From Simplicispira sp017987055 (GTDB taxonomy: Bacteria; Pseudomonadota; Gammaproteobacteria; Burkholderiales; Burkholderiaceae_C), in NCBI GenBank assembly GCA_947624595.1, contig CANQLC010000015.1, positions 1-64,000 on the forward strand: a DNA stretch of 64,000 bases, given 5' to 3'. Below the pieces are notes generated by a model. That model was not told the origin of the DNA. It saw only the letters and a program-made list of their open reading frames with translations, and searched no databases. Positions within the stretch are counted from its first letter, which is position 1. The number at the start of each line of letters is the position of its first letter. Below are positions 8,801-15,505 of this stretch, in pieces. The translations under genes and the position numbers were made by a program.

Positions 8801-9904
8801 TACGGCAGCGGCCAGTTGTCGGACAACATGATCTGCGCTGGCTACAAGCAAGGCGGCAAAGACGCCTGCCAAGGTGACAGCGGCGGCCCTTTGGTGGTGC
8901 CTAATGGCCAAGGCGGTCATGTGCTGGCAGGCATTGTGAGCTGGGGAGAGAGCTGCGCGGCACCCGACTACCCCGGTATCTATACCCGGGTTGCCAATTA
9001 CCAGCCTTGGCTGCAAACACACACCCAACTGGCCTTGGGCGCGCCTTTGCTTGACTGTGGCAGCGTTTGCGTGGCCAGCGTGGAGACCAACACCACCATC
9101 ACCTTGCGCGCCCAAGCCAGCAACGGCAGCAATTTTGCCGGCTGGAGCGGTGCTTGCAGTGGCACAGCCGATACGTGTACGGTGACGTTGAACAGCGCTC
9201 GCAGCGTGACGGCCAACTTCAGTAGCAACGGCTTTGATCCACTGCACGAGCACGCTGATTTCGTCACACAACAGTACCAAGACTTGTTAGGCCGCAAGCC
9301 CGATAGCGCCACGTTGGATGCCTGGGTGGGTTTTCTGCAGGCGGGTGCAGTGACACGCGCACAGTTCATTGAGTCACTGATGAATTCCAACGAATTCAAG
9401 GGCCGCCTTGACCCGATCGTGCGCCTGTATACCGCCTACTTCAAACGCCTGCCGGACTACAGCGGCCTGATGTATTGGCTGAACCGCATGTACCCCGATA
9501 GCGGCGCTGGTTTGGATTTGTGGAAGGTATCTGACTCTTTTGCCCAGTCAGAAGAATTTATCAATACCTATGGCCCGCTCAACAACACCGCTTTTATTAC
9601 CCGTGTCTACCAAAACGTGCTGGGCCGTGATCCGGAGGCTGAAGGGTATGCGTATTGGATGGGTCGCTTAAACAGTGGTATGCCGCGCGGCGAGGTGATG
9701 TTGGGCTTCTCAGAATCGGCTGAGAACCAACAGGCCAATGCCTCTTCGCAGCTTGTTACGGCGGTCTATGTCGGTCTGTTGCGACGCACCCCTAATGGTG
9801 CAGAACATGCCCGGGCGCTGAGTGATATCCAGTCGGGCCGCGCCAGCGTGCTCAACCTGATCGATAGTCTGCTGAGGTCGTCCGAGTACGCTGCACGCTT
9901 TTAA
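5849..9904 (+). CDS. Secreted dual protease: subtilisin + trypsin domains, DUF4214 tail
   Basis: A 1351-residue protein with a signal peptide (MKNSWKFLSGLRR, cleavage near SATSASA), an I9-like propeptide and an S8 subtilisin domain with Asp187 (VLDTG), His244 (SHGTHVAG) and Ser445 (GTSMATPH). Next come two InlB-like beta-repeat domains (about 508-584 and 588-667) and a PPC domain (about 684-777). A third beta-repeat starts near 782, is interrupted by a complete S1 trypsin domain (IVGG at 819, His862, Asp911, Ser1011, and Asp in the S1-pocket position of KDACQGDSGG), and resumes near 1064-1126. Residues 1131-1351 are DUF4214-type repeats (YQDLLGRKPD, YQNVLGRDPE). Start ATG 5849 has AAAAGGA upstream. 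GC content looks lower than in the neighbours. Extracellular protein degradation is inferred. Confidence 0.88.
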   Translation: MKNSWKFLSGLRRTLWVSVAGLALSATSASATDRVLLGEPAGVGKAALASPALSAALQELASTAQKSGSVRVIVGVRSAFAPEAKLPVAAAAQQRNEIASAQSAVLSRLPQLAQKNNAVRRFASIPYLAMSVTAQDLKALEQMPEVTSIQRDRAVPATLVNSVPFIGATPALNGGYSGAGQAVAVLDTGVEKNHPLLAGKVVAEACYSTTDASEGASSVCPSGVAESIAAGSGAPCVGADSCSHGTHVAGTVAGNGGPSNAPAGVAKDASIIAMQVFSKFSTEDACGVGEAPCALTFNSDQIMALEQVYAWRNTHSIAAVNMSLGGGRYGSQSTCDADNGAVKAAIDNLRAVNIATIIASGNEGYVDSMGAPGCISSAISVGSTWAKAGTDRCDAVSPPTSFLADDVSCFSNSTKFLSLLAPGSQINSSVVGSLYENYAQWSGTSMATPHVAGAWAVLKQKKPTASVEEVFNAFVTTGKWVTDRRNGIAKPRIQVAQALAAISGNVSYALTVTKSGGGVVTSQPAGIDCGTTCSSTFGANSSVTLTAAASGSGAFTGWGGACAGSTNTCTVSMDVARNVSASFAATPNTRLVALGKSGQGTVTSSPSGIQCDSSCGGVSASFPATSAIVLSASPAAGNTFAGWSGACSGVGQCNIAAGTSIANVTAIFNASGGGNNSEPVTLLNEMGLSGAAGASSRFTVSVPASATNLVVTASGGTGDIDLYVKFGAAPTLTSYDCKSDQQGNAESCGMATPRSGNYHILLNSFASYKNVTLRATYRLPNTKASLSVTKTGAGQGVVQSVSSFAAQTFSVDGLSRPSIVGGAPAQQGAWPWQVRLSITTHEGTFLCGGSLLSDQWVLTAAHCIEDAGATVSPANITVRAGSLQQDSGGVVMGVGRVIKHHAYEPVTTDNDIALLRLSSPLPLSKTISPIAPLSASQEQQLAAANTLATVTGWGTTSPGGTASATLMQAQVPLISMSDCANQSAYGSGQLSDNMICAGYKQGGKDACQGDSGGPLVVPNGQGGHVLAGIVSWGESCAAPDYPGIYTRVANYQPWLQTHTQLALGAPLLDCGSVCVASVETNTTITLRAQASNGSNFAGWSGACSGTADTCTVTLNSARSVTANFSSNGFDPLHEHADFVTQQYQDLLGRKPDSATLDAWVGFLQAGAVTRAQFIESLMNSNEFKGRLDPIVRLYTAYFKRLPDYSGLMYWLNRMYPDSGAGLDLWKVSDSFAQSEEFINTYGPLNNTAFITRVYQNVLGRDPEAEGYAYWMGRLNSGMPRGEVMLGFSESAENQQANASSQLVTAVYVGLLRRTPNGAEHARALSDIQSGRASVLNLIDSLLRSSEYAARF

Positions 9905-9945
9905 ACAGCGTAGCTTTTAGCACCTTACGGCGCTATAAATTTAAT

Positions 9946-9987
9946 AGCCCTTAGCGCTTGTACTGCAAGCTCTAGGGGCTTTTTTAT
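9946..9987 (+). terminator. Rho-independent terminator built from the repeat element
   Basis: Imperfect 15-bp arms AGCCCTTAGCGCTTG (9946-9960) and CAAGCTCTAGGGGCT (9966-9980) with a five-base loop, followed directly by a run of T. The arm sequence is a variant of the window's dispersed repeat, so a repeat copy seems to serve as terminator for the protease gene. Confidence 0.75.
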
Positions 9988-10019
9988 ACACCTGCTCACA
10001 AGCCTTAGTAGCCCTGCGT

Positions 10020-10047
10020 CTTGAAGATCCCGGCATTTGCCCTATGT
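10020..10047 (+). promoter_or_regulatory. Sigma32-like heat-shock promoter of hsp20
   Basis: CTTGAAG at 10020-10026, a 13-base spacer and CCCTATGT at 10040-10047 closely match the sigma32 consensus (CTTGAAA, CCCCATNT). It lies about 60 bases upstream of the Hsp20 start codon, the expected target. Confidence 0.65.
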
Positions 10048-10054
10048 GCAGATG

Positions 10055-10080
10055 AGACTGGCTCAGTCCAGTCTTTTTTT
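10055..10080 (+). promoter_or_regulatory. Terminator-like hairpin in the hsp20 leader
   Basis: AGACTGG (10055-10061) pairs with CCAGTCT (10068-10074) around a six-base loop and is followed by a T run to 10080. It begins where the sigma32-like promoter should start transcription, so it would be the first structure of the Hsp20 mRNA. It could be an attenuator, a second terminator for upstream transcription, or a 5' stabilising stem. Confidence 0.5.
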
Positions 10081-10107
10081 GTCAACCCTGTCAAAAGGAG
10101 ATTTGTC

Positions 10108-10536
10108 ATGAATGCATTGGTCGGTCGTGGTGGTTTGTTGGATGATTTCTTCAAAGACATTAACCCCGGTTTTTATATTCGCCCGCTGCATGGTGACCCG
10201 CTGCCTACGCCGAGCCAGATTAAGGTCGATGTGGCGGAGACGGATACCGGCTATGTCATCAGCGCTGAAGTCCCTGGCGTGGCTAAAGAGGACATCCACG
10301 TTTCGCTCGATGGCAACGTGGTCAGCCTGCGCGCTGAAATCTGCCAGCAAGACAAGCAGTCCAAGGATGAAAAAGTGCTGCGCTCAGAGCGCTACTTTGG
10401 CTCGGTAGCGCGCAGCTTTCAGTTGCCCACCGATATTGATGCCGGGCAGGCCAAGGCCAAGTACGAGCACGGCGTGTTGACGCTGACGTTGCCGAAAAAG
10501 CTCGGCGGCACGGCGCAGCGCTTGGCGATTGAATAA
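10108..10536 (+). CDS. Hsp20 / alpha-crystallin small heat-shock protein
   Basis: A 142-residue holdase chaperone that binds unfolding proteins in the cytoplasm as large oligomers. The alpha-crystallin domain covers about residues 42-135, with VDVAETDTGYVISAEVPG, the DGNVVSLRAE strand, RSERYFGSVARSFQLP and the closing GVLTLTLPKK. The start ATG 10108 follows a strong AAAAGGAG; an in-frame start farther upstream would read through the leader hairpin and is rejected. Transcription is probably sigma32-driven from the promoter at 10020-10047. It is convergent with the ABC ATPase gene, 12 bp away, and follows the secreted protease on the same strand, though a terminator separates the two. Confidence 0.93.
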   Translation: MNALVGRGGLLDDFFKDINPGFYIRPLHGDPLPTPSQIKVDVAETDTGYVISAEVPGVAKEDIHVSLDGNVVSLRAEICQQDKQSKDEKVLRSERYFGSVARSFQLPTDIDAGQAKAKYEHGVLTLTLPKKLGGTAQRLAIE

Positions 10537-10548
10537 CGCTCAGGCGCT

Positions 10549-11202
10549 TTAAGCTGGCGCGATGCCGTTAGCGCTCAAGCGCAGCACCCGGTCGGCGCGG
10601 GCAGCTGCGCTGTCTGAGTGCGTCACCAGCACCAGCGCAGCGCCTTGTTGACGGGTTTGCGCCAGCAGCAAGTCCATTGTGCGTGCCGCTGTGCTGGGGT
10701 CGAGGTTGCCCGTTGGCTCGTCGGCCAGCAACAGCGCGGGGCGATGCACCAGCGCCCGCGCCAAGGCCACGCGCTGCAGCTGGCCGCCGCTTAACTGCTG
10801 GGGCAGGCGTGCGCCCAAGTCATCCAAGCCGACCGCGTCCAGCATTTGCTGCACCCGCGCCGTATCCGGGCGGCCCAGCAGCAGCAGCGGCAGAGCGACG
10901 TTTTGCGCAACATCAAGGTGCGGCAACACGTGAAACGCTTGGAACACAAATCCCACCTGTGCGCGCCGCCACAGCGCGCGCTGGGTTTCGTCCAGCGTGC
11001 CTAAGTCGGTATCGCCGTGGGTAATGCGGCCACTGTCCCAGTCGTCCAGCCCCGCCAAGCAGTTGAGCAGCGTCGATTTACCCACTCCCGAGTCGCCGAC
11101 GATGGCGATGAACTCCCCCGGCGGCACGCTGAAGCTGACGTTGCTGAACACCGCGCTGCTGCCGTAGCGCTTGCCCAAGTTGGTGACTTGCAGGGTGCTC
11201 AT
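10549..11202 (-). CDS. LolD/MacB-type ABC transporter ATPase
   Basis: A 217-residue nucleotide-binding subunit with Walker A GDSGVGKST (about residues 36-44), signature LSGGQLQRVALARAL, Walker B LLLADEPTGNLD and an H-loop VTHSD. The LADEPTGNLD form is typical of ATPases that power FtsX/LolCE/MacB-type permeases rather than importers. No permease is adjacent; the best partner in the window is the FtsX-type permease at 3099-5702, on the same strand but 4.8 kb downstream past two opposite-strand genes. The start ATG 11202 overlaps the end of miaA by 4 bp, indicating translational coupling with miaA. Longer reading-frame extensions overlap miaA heavily and are rejected. Confidence 0.9.
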   Translation of the reverse strand: MSTLQVTNLGKRYGSSAVFSNVSFSVPPGEFIAIVGDSGVGKSTLLNCLAGLDDWDSGRITHGDTDLGTLDETQRALWRRAQVGFVFQAFHVLPHLDVAQNVALPLLLLGRPDTARVQQMLDAVGLDDLGARLPQQLSGGQLQRVALARALVHRPALLLADEPTGNLDPSTAARTMDLLLAQTRQQGAALVLVTHSDSAAARADRVLRLSANGIAPA

Positions 11203-12191
11203 TCTTTGGAGTCCAGCCGTTGCAGCACCGCTTGCACCAGTTGGGCGGTGGCGTTGGAGTGGTCGCAGGCAATTACTTGGCGCTCGGTCATGCTGCGCAG
11301 CCACGTCACTTGGCGTTTGGCGAGCTGGCGCGTGGCGATGATGCCGCGTTCGCGCAGCTCGGTGGTGTCCAGCGGCGTGCCATGCGCGGCGGCGGCTTGC
11401 GCGTCCAGCGCCTGCCACGCTTGGCGGTAGCCGACGCAGCGCATCGAGGGCAAATCCGGGTGCAGGTCGCCGCGTGCGCGCAGTTGGCGTACTTCGTCGA
11501 TAAAGTCTTGTTGCAACATGCTGTCAAAGCGCAGGGCGATGCGCTCGTGCAGCCAAGCCCGGTCTTGTGGTTCTAAGGAAAAAAGGTCTCTAGCCCTTAT
11601 GGGACTTGCGCTAGCAGCTATGGTTTTTGATGTGTGAAAGCTCGATAACGGTCGCCCTGATATTTGCCACACCTCCAGCGCGCGCTGAATGCGTTGGCTG
11701 TCGGCAGGTGCTAAGCGCGCGGCGGTGATCGGATCGATCTGCGCCAGATTGGCGTGCAGCGCTGGCCAGCCGCGCTCTAGCGCCTGGGCCTCAATCTGTG
11801 CGCGCACAGCGGGGTCGGCGGCGGGCATGTCGTCAATGCCGTCAATCAGCGCTTTGAAATACAACATGGTGCCACCCACCAGCAGCGGCAGTGCGCCGCG
11901 GGCGCGGATCTTGGCAATCAGTTGTGTGGCATCGCGCACAAATTCGGCGGCGCTGTAGGCGTGCAGCGGGTCGCGGATGTCGATCAGGTGGTGCGCCACG
12001 GCGGCGCGCTCGTGCGCCGTTGGTTTGGCGCTGCCAATGTCCATGCCCCGGTACACCAAGGCCGAATCGACGCTGATGATTTCGACCGGTAAGTGCCGTG
12101 CCAGCACGGCGGCCACAGCCAGCGCACCGGCGGTTTTGCCCGAGGCGGTGGGGCCTGTAATTGCCAAGCAAGGTAGGTTGGGTTTATTCAC
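11199..12191 (-). CDS. miaA: tRNA dimethylallyltransferase MiaA
   Basis: A 330-residue enzyme that transfers a dimethylallyl group to N6 of A37 in tRNAs reading UNN codons. P-loop GPTASGKT at residues 13-20, then DSALVYRGMDIGSAKPT (substrate-binding DSxQxY-type motif), GGTMLYFKAL and GYRQAW near the C-terminus are all present. The start is probably GTG 12191 with GGAGA upstream on the minus strand, overlapping the end of the drug-transporter gene by 8 bp; no ATG fits the family N-terminus. Residues about 186-202 (HTSKTIAASASPIRARD) are encoded by a copy of the dispersed repeat, in a region that is variable between MiaA proteins. Downstream ABC ATPase gene overlaps by 4 bp. Confidence 0.94.
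   Translation of the reverse strand: MNKPNLPCLAITGPTASGKTAGALAVAAVLARHLPVEIISVDSALVYRGMDIGSAKPTAHERAAVAHHLIDIRDPLHAYSAAEFVRDATQLIAKIRARGALPLLVGGTMLYFKALIDGIDDMPAADPAVRAQIEAQALERGWPALHANLAQIDPITAARLAPADSQRIQRALEVWQISGRPLSSFHTSKTIAASASPIRARDLFSLEPQDRAWLHERIALRFDSMLQQDFIDEVRQLRARGDLHPDLPSMRCVGYRQAWQALDAQAAAAHGTPLDTTELRERGIIATRQLAKRQVTWLRSMTERQVIACDHSNATAQLVQAVLQRLDSKE
11585..11632 (+). repeat. Repeat copy inside miaA
   Basis: Reads CTCTAGCCCTTATGGG then GCGCTAGCAGCTAT on the plus strand, a near-consensus copy of the intergenic repeat, but lying within miaA and translated in frame on the minus strand without a stop. Confidence 0.8.
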
Positions 12192-13425
12192 GGGGTTCTC
12201 CAAAGCGCGGCACCAAAATCCAAGCGACAGCGCCGAGCACCAGCGACCAAAACCACACGCCATAGACCAGCGGCCAGACCGTGCCGTCCAAGTGCCGACC
12301 GACCCAGCCGCCCATCGCAAAGGCGGCCAACATCATCATGAAACCGTTCAGCGCCGAGGCCATGCCGGCGGCTTGTGGAAAGGGACCGACCGCGCCGGAT
12401 TGTCCGCACGGCTGGTGGATGCCGTGGCCGAGCATGAACAGATAAAACGGCAGCAGCAGCGCCCACGGCTGGTGCCAGCCCAAAGCCGCGACCCCCACCA
12501 GCAGCGTGCCGCCGCTGACGCTCAAACCCGCCGCTAACACCACGGTGCGCTTGAGGCCGTGGCGCGCCAGCAGATAGCGGCAAAAAAAGGTGCCGACAAA
12601 GTAGGCCAGTGCGCTCGACAGCAGCACCCAGCTGTATTGGGTGCGGGTGAGCCCGAGCACTTCAATAAAGACAAACGACGAAGCCGCTAAAAACGTAAAC
12701 AGCCCACCGTAACTGGCGGTGGTCAGCAGCGAAAACGCCCAGAACGTGGGGTGGCGCAGCACTGTCAACCAAGTGCGCAGCAGCGTGGCCGGTTGCAGGG
12801 CGCGTGGGTTTTTGTTTTGCAGCGTTTCGGGCAGGCGCAGCGCAACCAGCGCCAGCGTGACCAGCGCATAGGCGGTGAGCGCCAACAGCGCCGCGCGCCA
12901 GCCCAGCCACTCGGTCAGCCATCCGCCGATGGGGGCGCACACACAGGCGATGATGCCCAGCCCGGTCAGCGCTTTGGACATGGCGCGTGCGCCGGTCAGC
13001 GGGTTATAGAGGTCGCGCACGATGGCGCGGGCGCACATCACCACCGCGCCCATCGCCGCGCCTTGGGCAATGCGCCAGCCAATTAACAGCTCCATCGACG
13101 CCGCCCAAGCGCTGCCTACCGAAGCTAGTGTGTACAAAATTAAGCCCGTCAATAACACTGGACGGCGGCCAAAGCGGTCAGATAGTGGCCCCCAAATTAA
13201 TTGCGAGCTACCAAACGCCAGCAGCAGCGCGCTCAGCGTGAGCTGCCCGGCCGCAACGGGTGCGCCCAAGCTGCGTGTGAGCGCCGGCAAGGCGGGCAAA
13301 TACAGATCGGTGGTGACGGGTTGGATGCTCAGCAGCAGCGTGAGCACCATGATGGCCATGCCGGGCGCGATGCTGGCAGGCACAGCAGAGTCAGTGCGCG
13401 CAGGAGAAATAGCAGGGGTAGACAT
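12184..13425 (-). CDS. Bcr/CflA-family multidrug efflux MFS transporter
   Basis: A 413-residue, 12-helix proton antiporter of the DHA1 type in the inner membrane. The N-terminal TTDLYLPALP motif after the first helix and GPLSDRFGRRPVLL (MFS motif A) in loop 2-3 place it in the Bcr/CflA subfamily, which exports bicyclomycin, chloramphenicol and related drugs or sulfonamides; the substrate here is unknown. Its end overlaps the GTG start of miaA, so the two genes are probably cotranscribed, followed by the ABC ATPase. A degenerate repeat copy lies upstream of the start. Confidence 0.9.
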   Translation of the reverse strand: MSTPAISPARTDSAVPASIAPGMAIMVLTLLLSIQPVTTDLYLPALPALTRSLGAPVAAGQLTLSALLLAFGSSQLIWGPLSDRFGRRPVLLTGLILYTLASVGSAWAASMELLIGWRIAQGAAMGAVVMCARAIVRDLYNPLTGARAMSKALTGLGIIACVCAPIGGWLTEWLGWRAALLALTAYALVTLALVALRLPETLQNKNPRALQPATLLRTWLTVLRHPTFWAFSLLTTASYGGLFTFLAASSFVFIEVLGLTRTQYSWVLLSSALAYFVGTFFCRYLLARHGLKRTVVLAAGLSVSGGTLLVGVAALGWHQPWALLLPFYLFMLGHGIHQPCGQSGAVGPFPQAAGMASALNGFMMMLAAFAMGGWVGRHLDGTVWPLVYGVWFWSLVLGAVAWILVPRFGEPRE

Positions 13426-13440
13426 CGGATTGAGCGTACC

Positions 13441-13477
13441 AGAGCCTTTAGCCCCGGCGCGCCCAATCTAGCTATAG
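13441..13477 (+). repeat. Degenerate copy of the dispersed repeat
   Basis: AGCCTTTAGCCC, GCGC and AGCTATAG occur in the order of the repeat consensus, between a chemoreceptor gene and the drug-transporter start. Divergent, hence lower certainty. Confidence 0.4.
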
Positions 13478-13488
13478 ACGCAAAGAGC

Positions 13489-15306
13489 TTAGAAGCTTTC
13501 CCAGTCGTCCATGCTGTTATCGGCTTTGGCGACAGTTGCGCTGGCGCTGCCGGAGGGCAGTGCTGTGTGGGAGTGTGAAGTTTTAGGGGCTTTGGGCACC
13601 TTGAGTGCGGACGATGTGTTGTGGGTGCCAGAGCGGGTGGGCGCTGCCAAGCCGACAGTTGCACTGTGCTGTACTGGAGCAGCTTTGGCGTTGGGTGAGT
13701 GGGTTGGCGCGTGGGTTGTGCTGCGTTGCATACGGGGGGTGGCGCTGTAGTTTTTCCCTAGTTTGAACATGGCCACGGTTTGCACCAAGTCTTGTGCTTG
13801 GGTGCTGAGGCTGGCGGCAGCGGCAGCCATTTCTTCGACCAGGGCGGCGTTTTGCTGTGTAGTTTGGTCCATTTGTGTCACTGCTTCGCCCACTTGGGAG
13901 ACTCCCGCGCTTTGCTCAGAGCTGGCCGCACTGATCTCGCCCATGATGTCGGTGACGCGGCGGATACTGTTGACCACCTCGCTCATTGTCACGCCGGCTT
14001 GGCCGACCAAGCTGGTGCCTTGCTCGACGCGGGTCACGCTGTCGGTGATCAACTCTTTGATCTCTTTGGCTGCATTGGCCGAGCGGCCAGCCAAGCTGCG
14101 CACTTCAGACGCTACCACTGCAAAGCCACGGCCTTGCTCGCCAGCGCGGGCGGCTTCGACGGCGGCGTTGAGTGCCAAGATGTTAGTTTGGAAGGCAATC
14201 GAGTCGATCACGCCAATGATGTCGGCAATTTTTTTGCTCGAATCGTTGATGCCCTTCATGGTGTCCACCACTTGAGCCACGACGTTGCCGCCCTGAATCG
14301 CCACAGTGCTGGCGCTTTGGGCCAGTTGGTTGGCTTGGCGGGCATTGTCGGCGTTTTGCTTGACGGTGGAACTCAGTTGCTCCATCGACGCTGCAGTTTG
14401 CTGCAGCGCGCTGGCTTGCTCTTCGGTGCGACCCGACAGGTCTTGGTTGCCTTCTGAAATTTGCGTACTGGCCGAGGCCACGGCTTCTGAGCCTTCGCGC
14501 ACATGGGCGACTACTTTGGCCAAACCGTCGCGCATGGTTTTGATTTCGGCCAGCAAGCTGGTGCTGTCGCCGGGCTGGGTTTGGACTTCAACCGCCAAAT
14601 TGCCGCTGGCAATTTCGTGTACCACGCTGGCGGTGTAGTCAGGCTCGCCGCCGAGTTGGCGGGTGATCGAGCGCGTCAGCACCCAAGCGATGAGTGCGCC
14701 CATCAACGCAGCCACGCCGGCAATGATTAAAAGCAGTTGGCCCGTGAACGCCGTGGTGTTTTGCACAGTTTGCGCCGACTGGTTCATCACTTTTTCTTGG
14801 TGCGCAATGAGGTTGTCCAAAGCTTGTAAATAGCCCTGCAGAAAAGGGCGGCTTTTGCGTAGCAACTCTGGACTGACCGGCTCGCCATTAACAGCCATAG
14901 CTGCAGCCATGATCTCGTCAATATTGGCGTTGTAGGGGCCGCGAACTTGGGTGAGTTTTTCCATTAGCGCACGGCCTTCAGCACTTTGAACGCTGGCGGT
15001 CAGTGCTTGCATCAGCGGACTGGTTTTTCTGCGAATTTCTTCAATACTTTGTTTCTCCGCCTGCATTTGCTGCGGATCGCTGGACGTAGCGATGTTGTTC
15101 ACCGCGTTTGCCACCTCATTGAGGTTGTCTTTAATGCGGTTGAGTTGGCCCACTTTGACCACGCGGTCATTAACCAAAAGGCGCATTTCCTTCTCAATAG
15201 AGTTCAGCTCGATGCGGCCCAAAAGGGCTACCACCAATCCGGCCAATATCACCAGTGCAAAGCCCAGACCCAGGCGAACGCCCACTCGCATATTAGAAAA
15301 TGACAT
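13489..15306 (-). CDS. Methyl-accepting chemotaxis protein with C-terminal DWESF tether
   Basis: A 605-residue chemoreceptor: N-terminal membrane helix (VRLGLGFALVILAGLVVAL), a periplasmic four-helix-bundle sensor of about 150 residues, second membrane helix near 190-212, HAMP domain, and a cytoplasmic coiled-coil signalling domain whose hairpin tip is ILALNAAVEAARAGEQGRGF (about 380-400). It ends DDWESF, resembling the NWETF-type pentapeptide that binds CheR/CheB, after an Ala/Ser/Thr-rich linker of about 80 residues. This suggests a self-adapting, Tsr-like receptor. The ligand is unknown. It is preceded by the gdhA terminator, so it probably has its own promoter within 15307-15440, which I could not define. 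Confidence 0.93.
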   Translation of the reverse strand: MSFSNMRVGVRLGLGFALVILAGLVVALLGRIELNSIEKEMRLLVNDRVVKVGQLNRIKDNLNEVANAVNNIATSSDPQQMQAEKQSIEEIRRKTSPLMQALTASVQSAEGRALMEKLTQVRGPYNANIDEIMAAAMAVNGEPVSPELLRKSRPFLQGYLQALDNLIAHQEKVMNQSAQTVQNTTAFTGQLLLIIAGVAALMGALIAWVLTRSITRQLGGEPDYTASVVHEIASGNLAVEVQTQPGDSTSLLAEIKTMRDGLAKVVAHVREGSEAVASASTQISEGNQDLSGRTEEQASALQQTAASMEQLSSTVKQNADNARQANQLAQSASTVAIQGGNVVAQVVDTMKGINDSSKKIADIIGVIDSIAFQTNILALNAAVEAARAGEQGRGFAVVASEVRSLAGRSANAAKEIKELITDSVTRVEQGTSLVGQAGVTMSEVVNSIRRVTDIMGEISAASSEQSAGVSQVGEAVTQMDQTTQQNAALVEEMAAAAASLSTQAQDLVQTVAMFKLGKNYSATPRMQRSTTHAPTHSPNAKAAPVQHSATVGLAAPTRSGTHNTSSALKVPKAPKTSHSHTALPSGSASATVAKADNSMDDWESF

Positions 15307-15444
15307 ATATCTTTGGTTGTATCAGCGATGAATGAAAAAAGTGAACGCGTCCACGGGTGGGTGGACTGTGGCAAGCAAAAACTTTGGGTAAATTTTTGCA
15401 GTGCAGTTCAAATTGCCTCGGCTTTAACAACTGATTTTGTCAAT

Positions 15445-15469
15445 AAAAAAAGGGCCAAAGCCCTTTTTT
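15445..15469 (-). terminator. Terminator of gdhA
   Basis: AAAAAAAGGGC (15445-15455) pairs with GCCCTTTTTT (15460-15469) around a four-base loop. Read on the minus strand it follows the gdhA stop by about 37 bases and ends in a T run. Confidence 0.85.
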
Positions 15470-15505
15470 GTGTGTGCTTTAGGCACGGGTTTATAGCACG
15501 TGTTG

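Noticed and set aside
5849..10548. Protease/Hsp20 region as a prophage or integrative element
   Set aside because: No integrase, transposase, attachment repeats or tRNA edge is visible; only the interrupted operon and lower GC suggest insertion.
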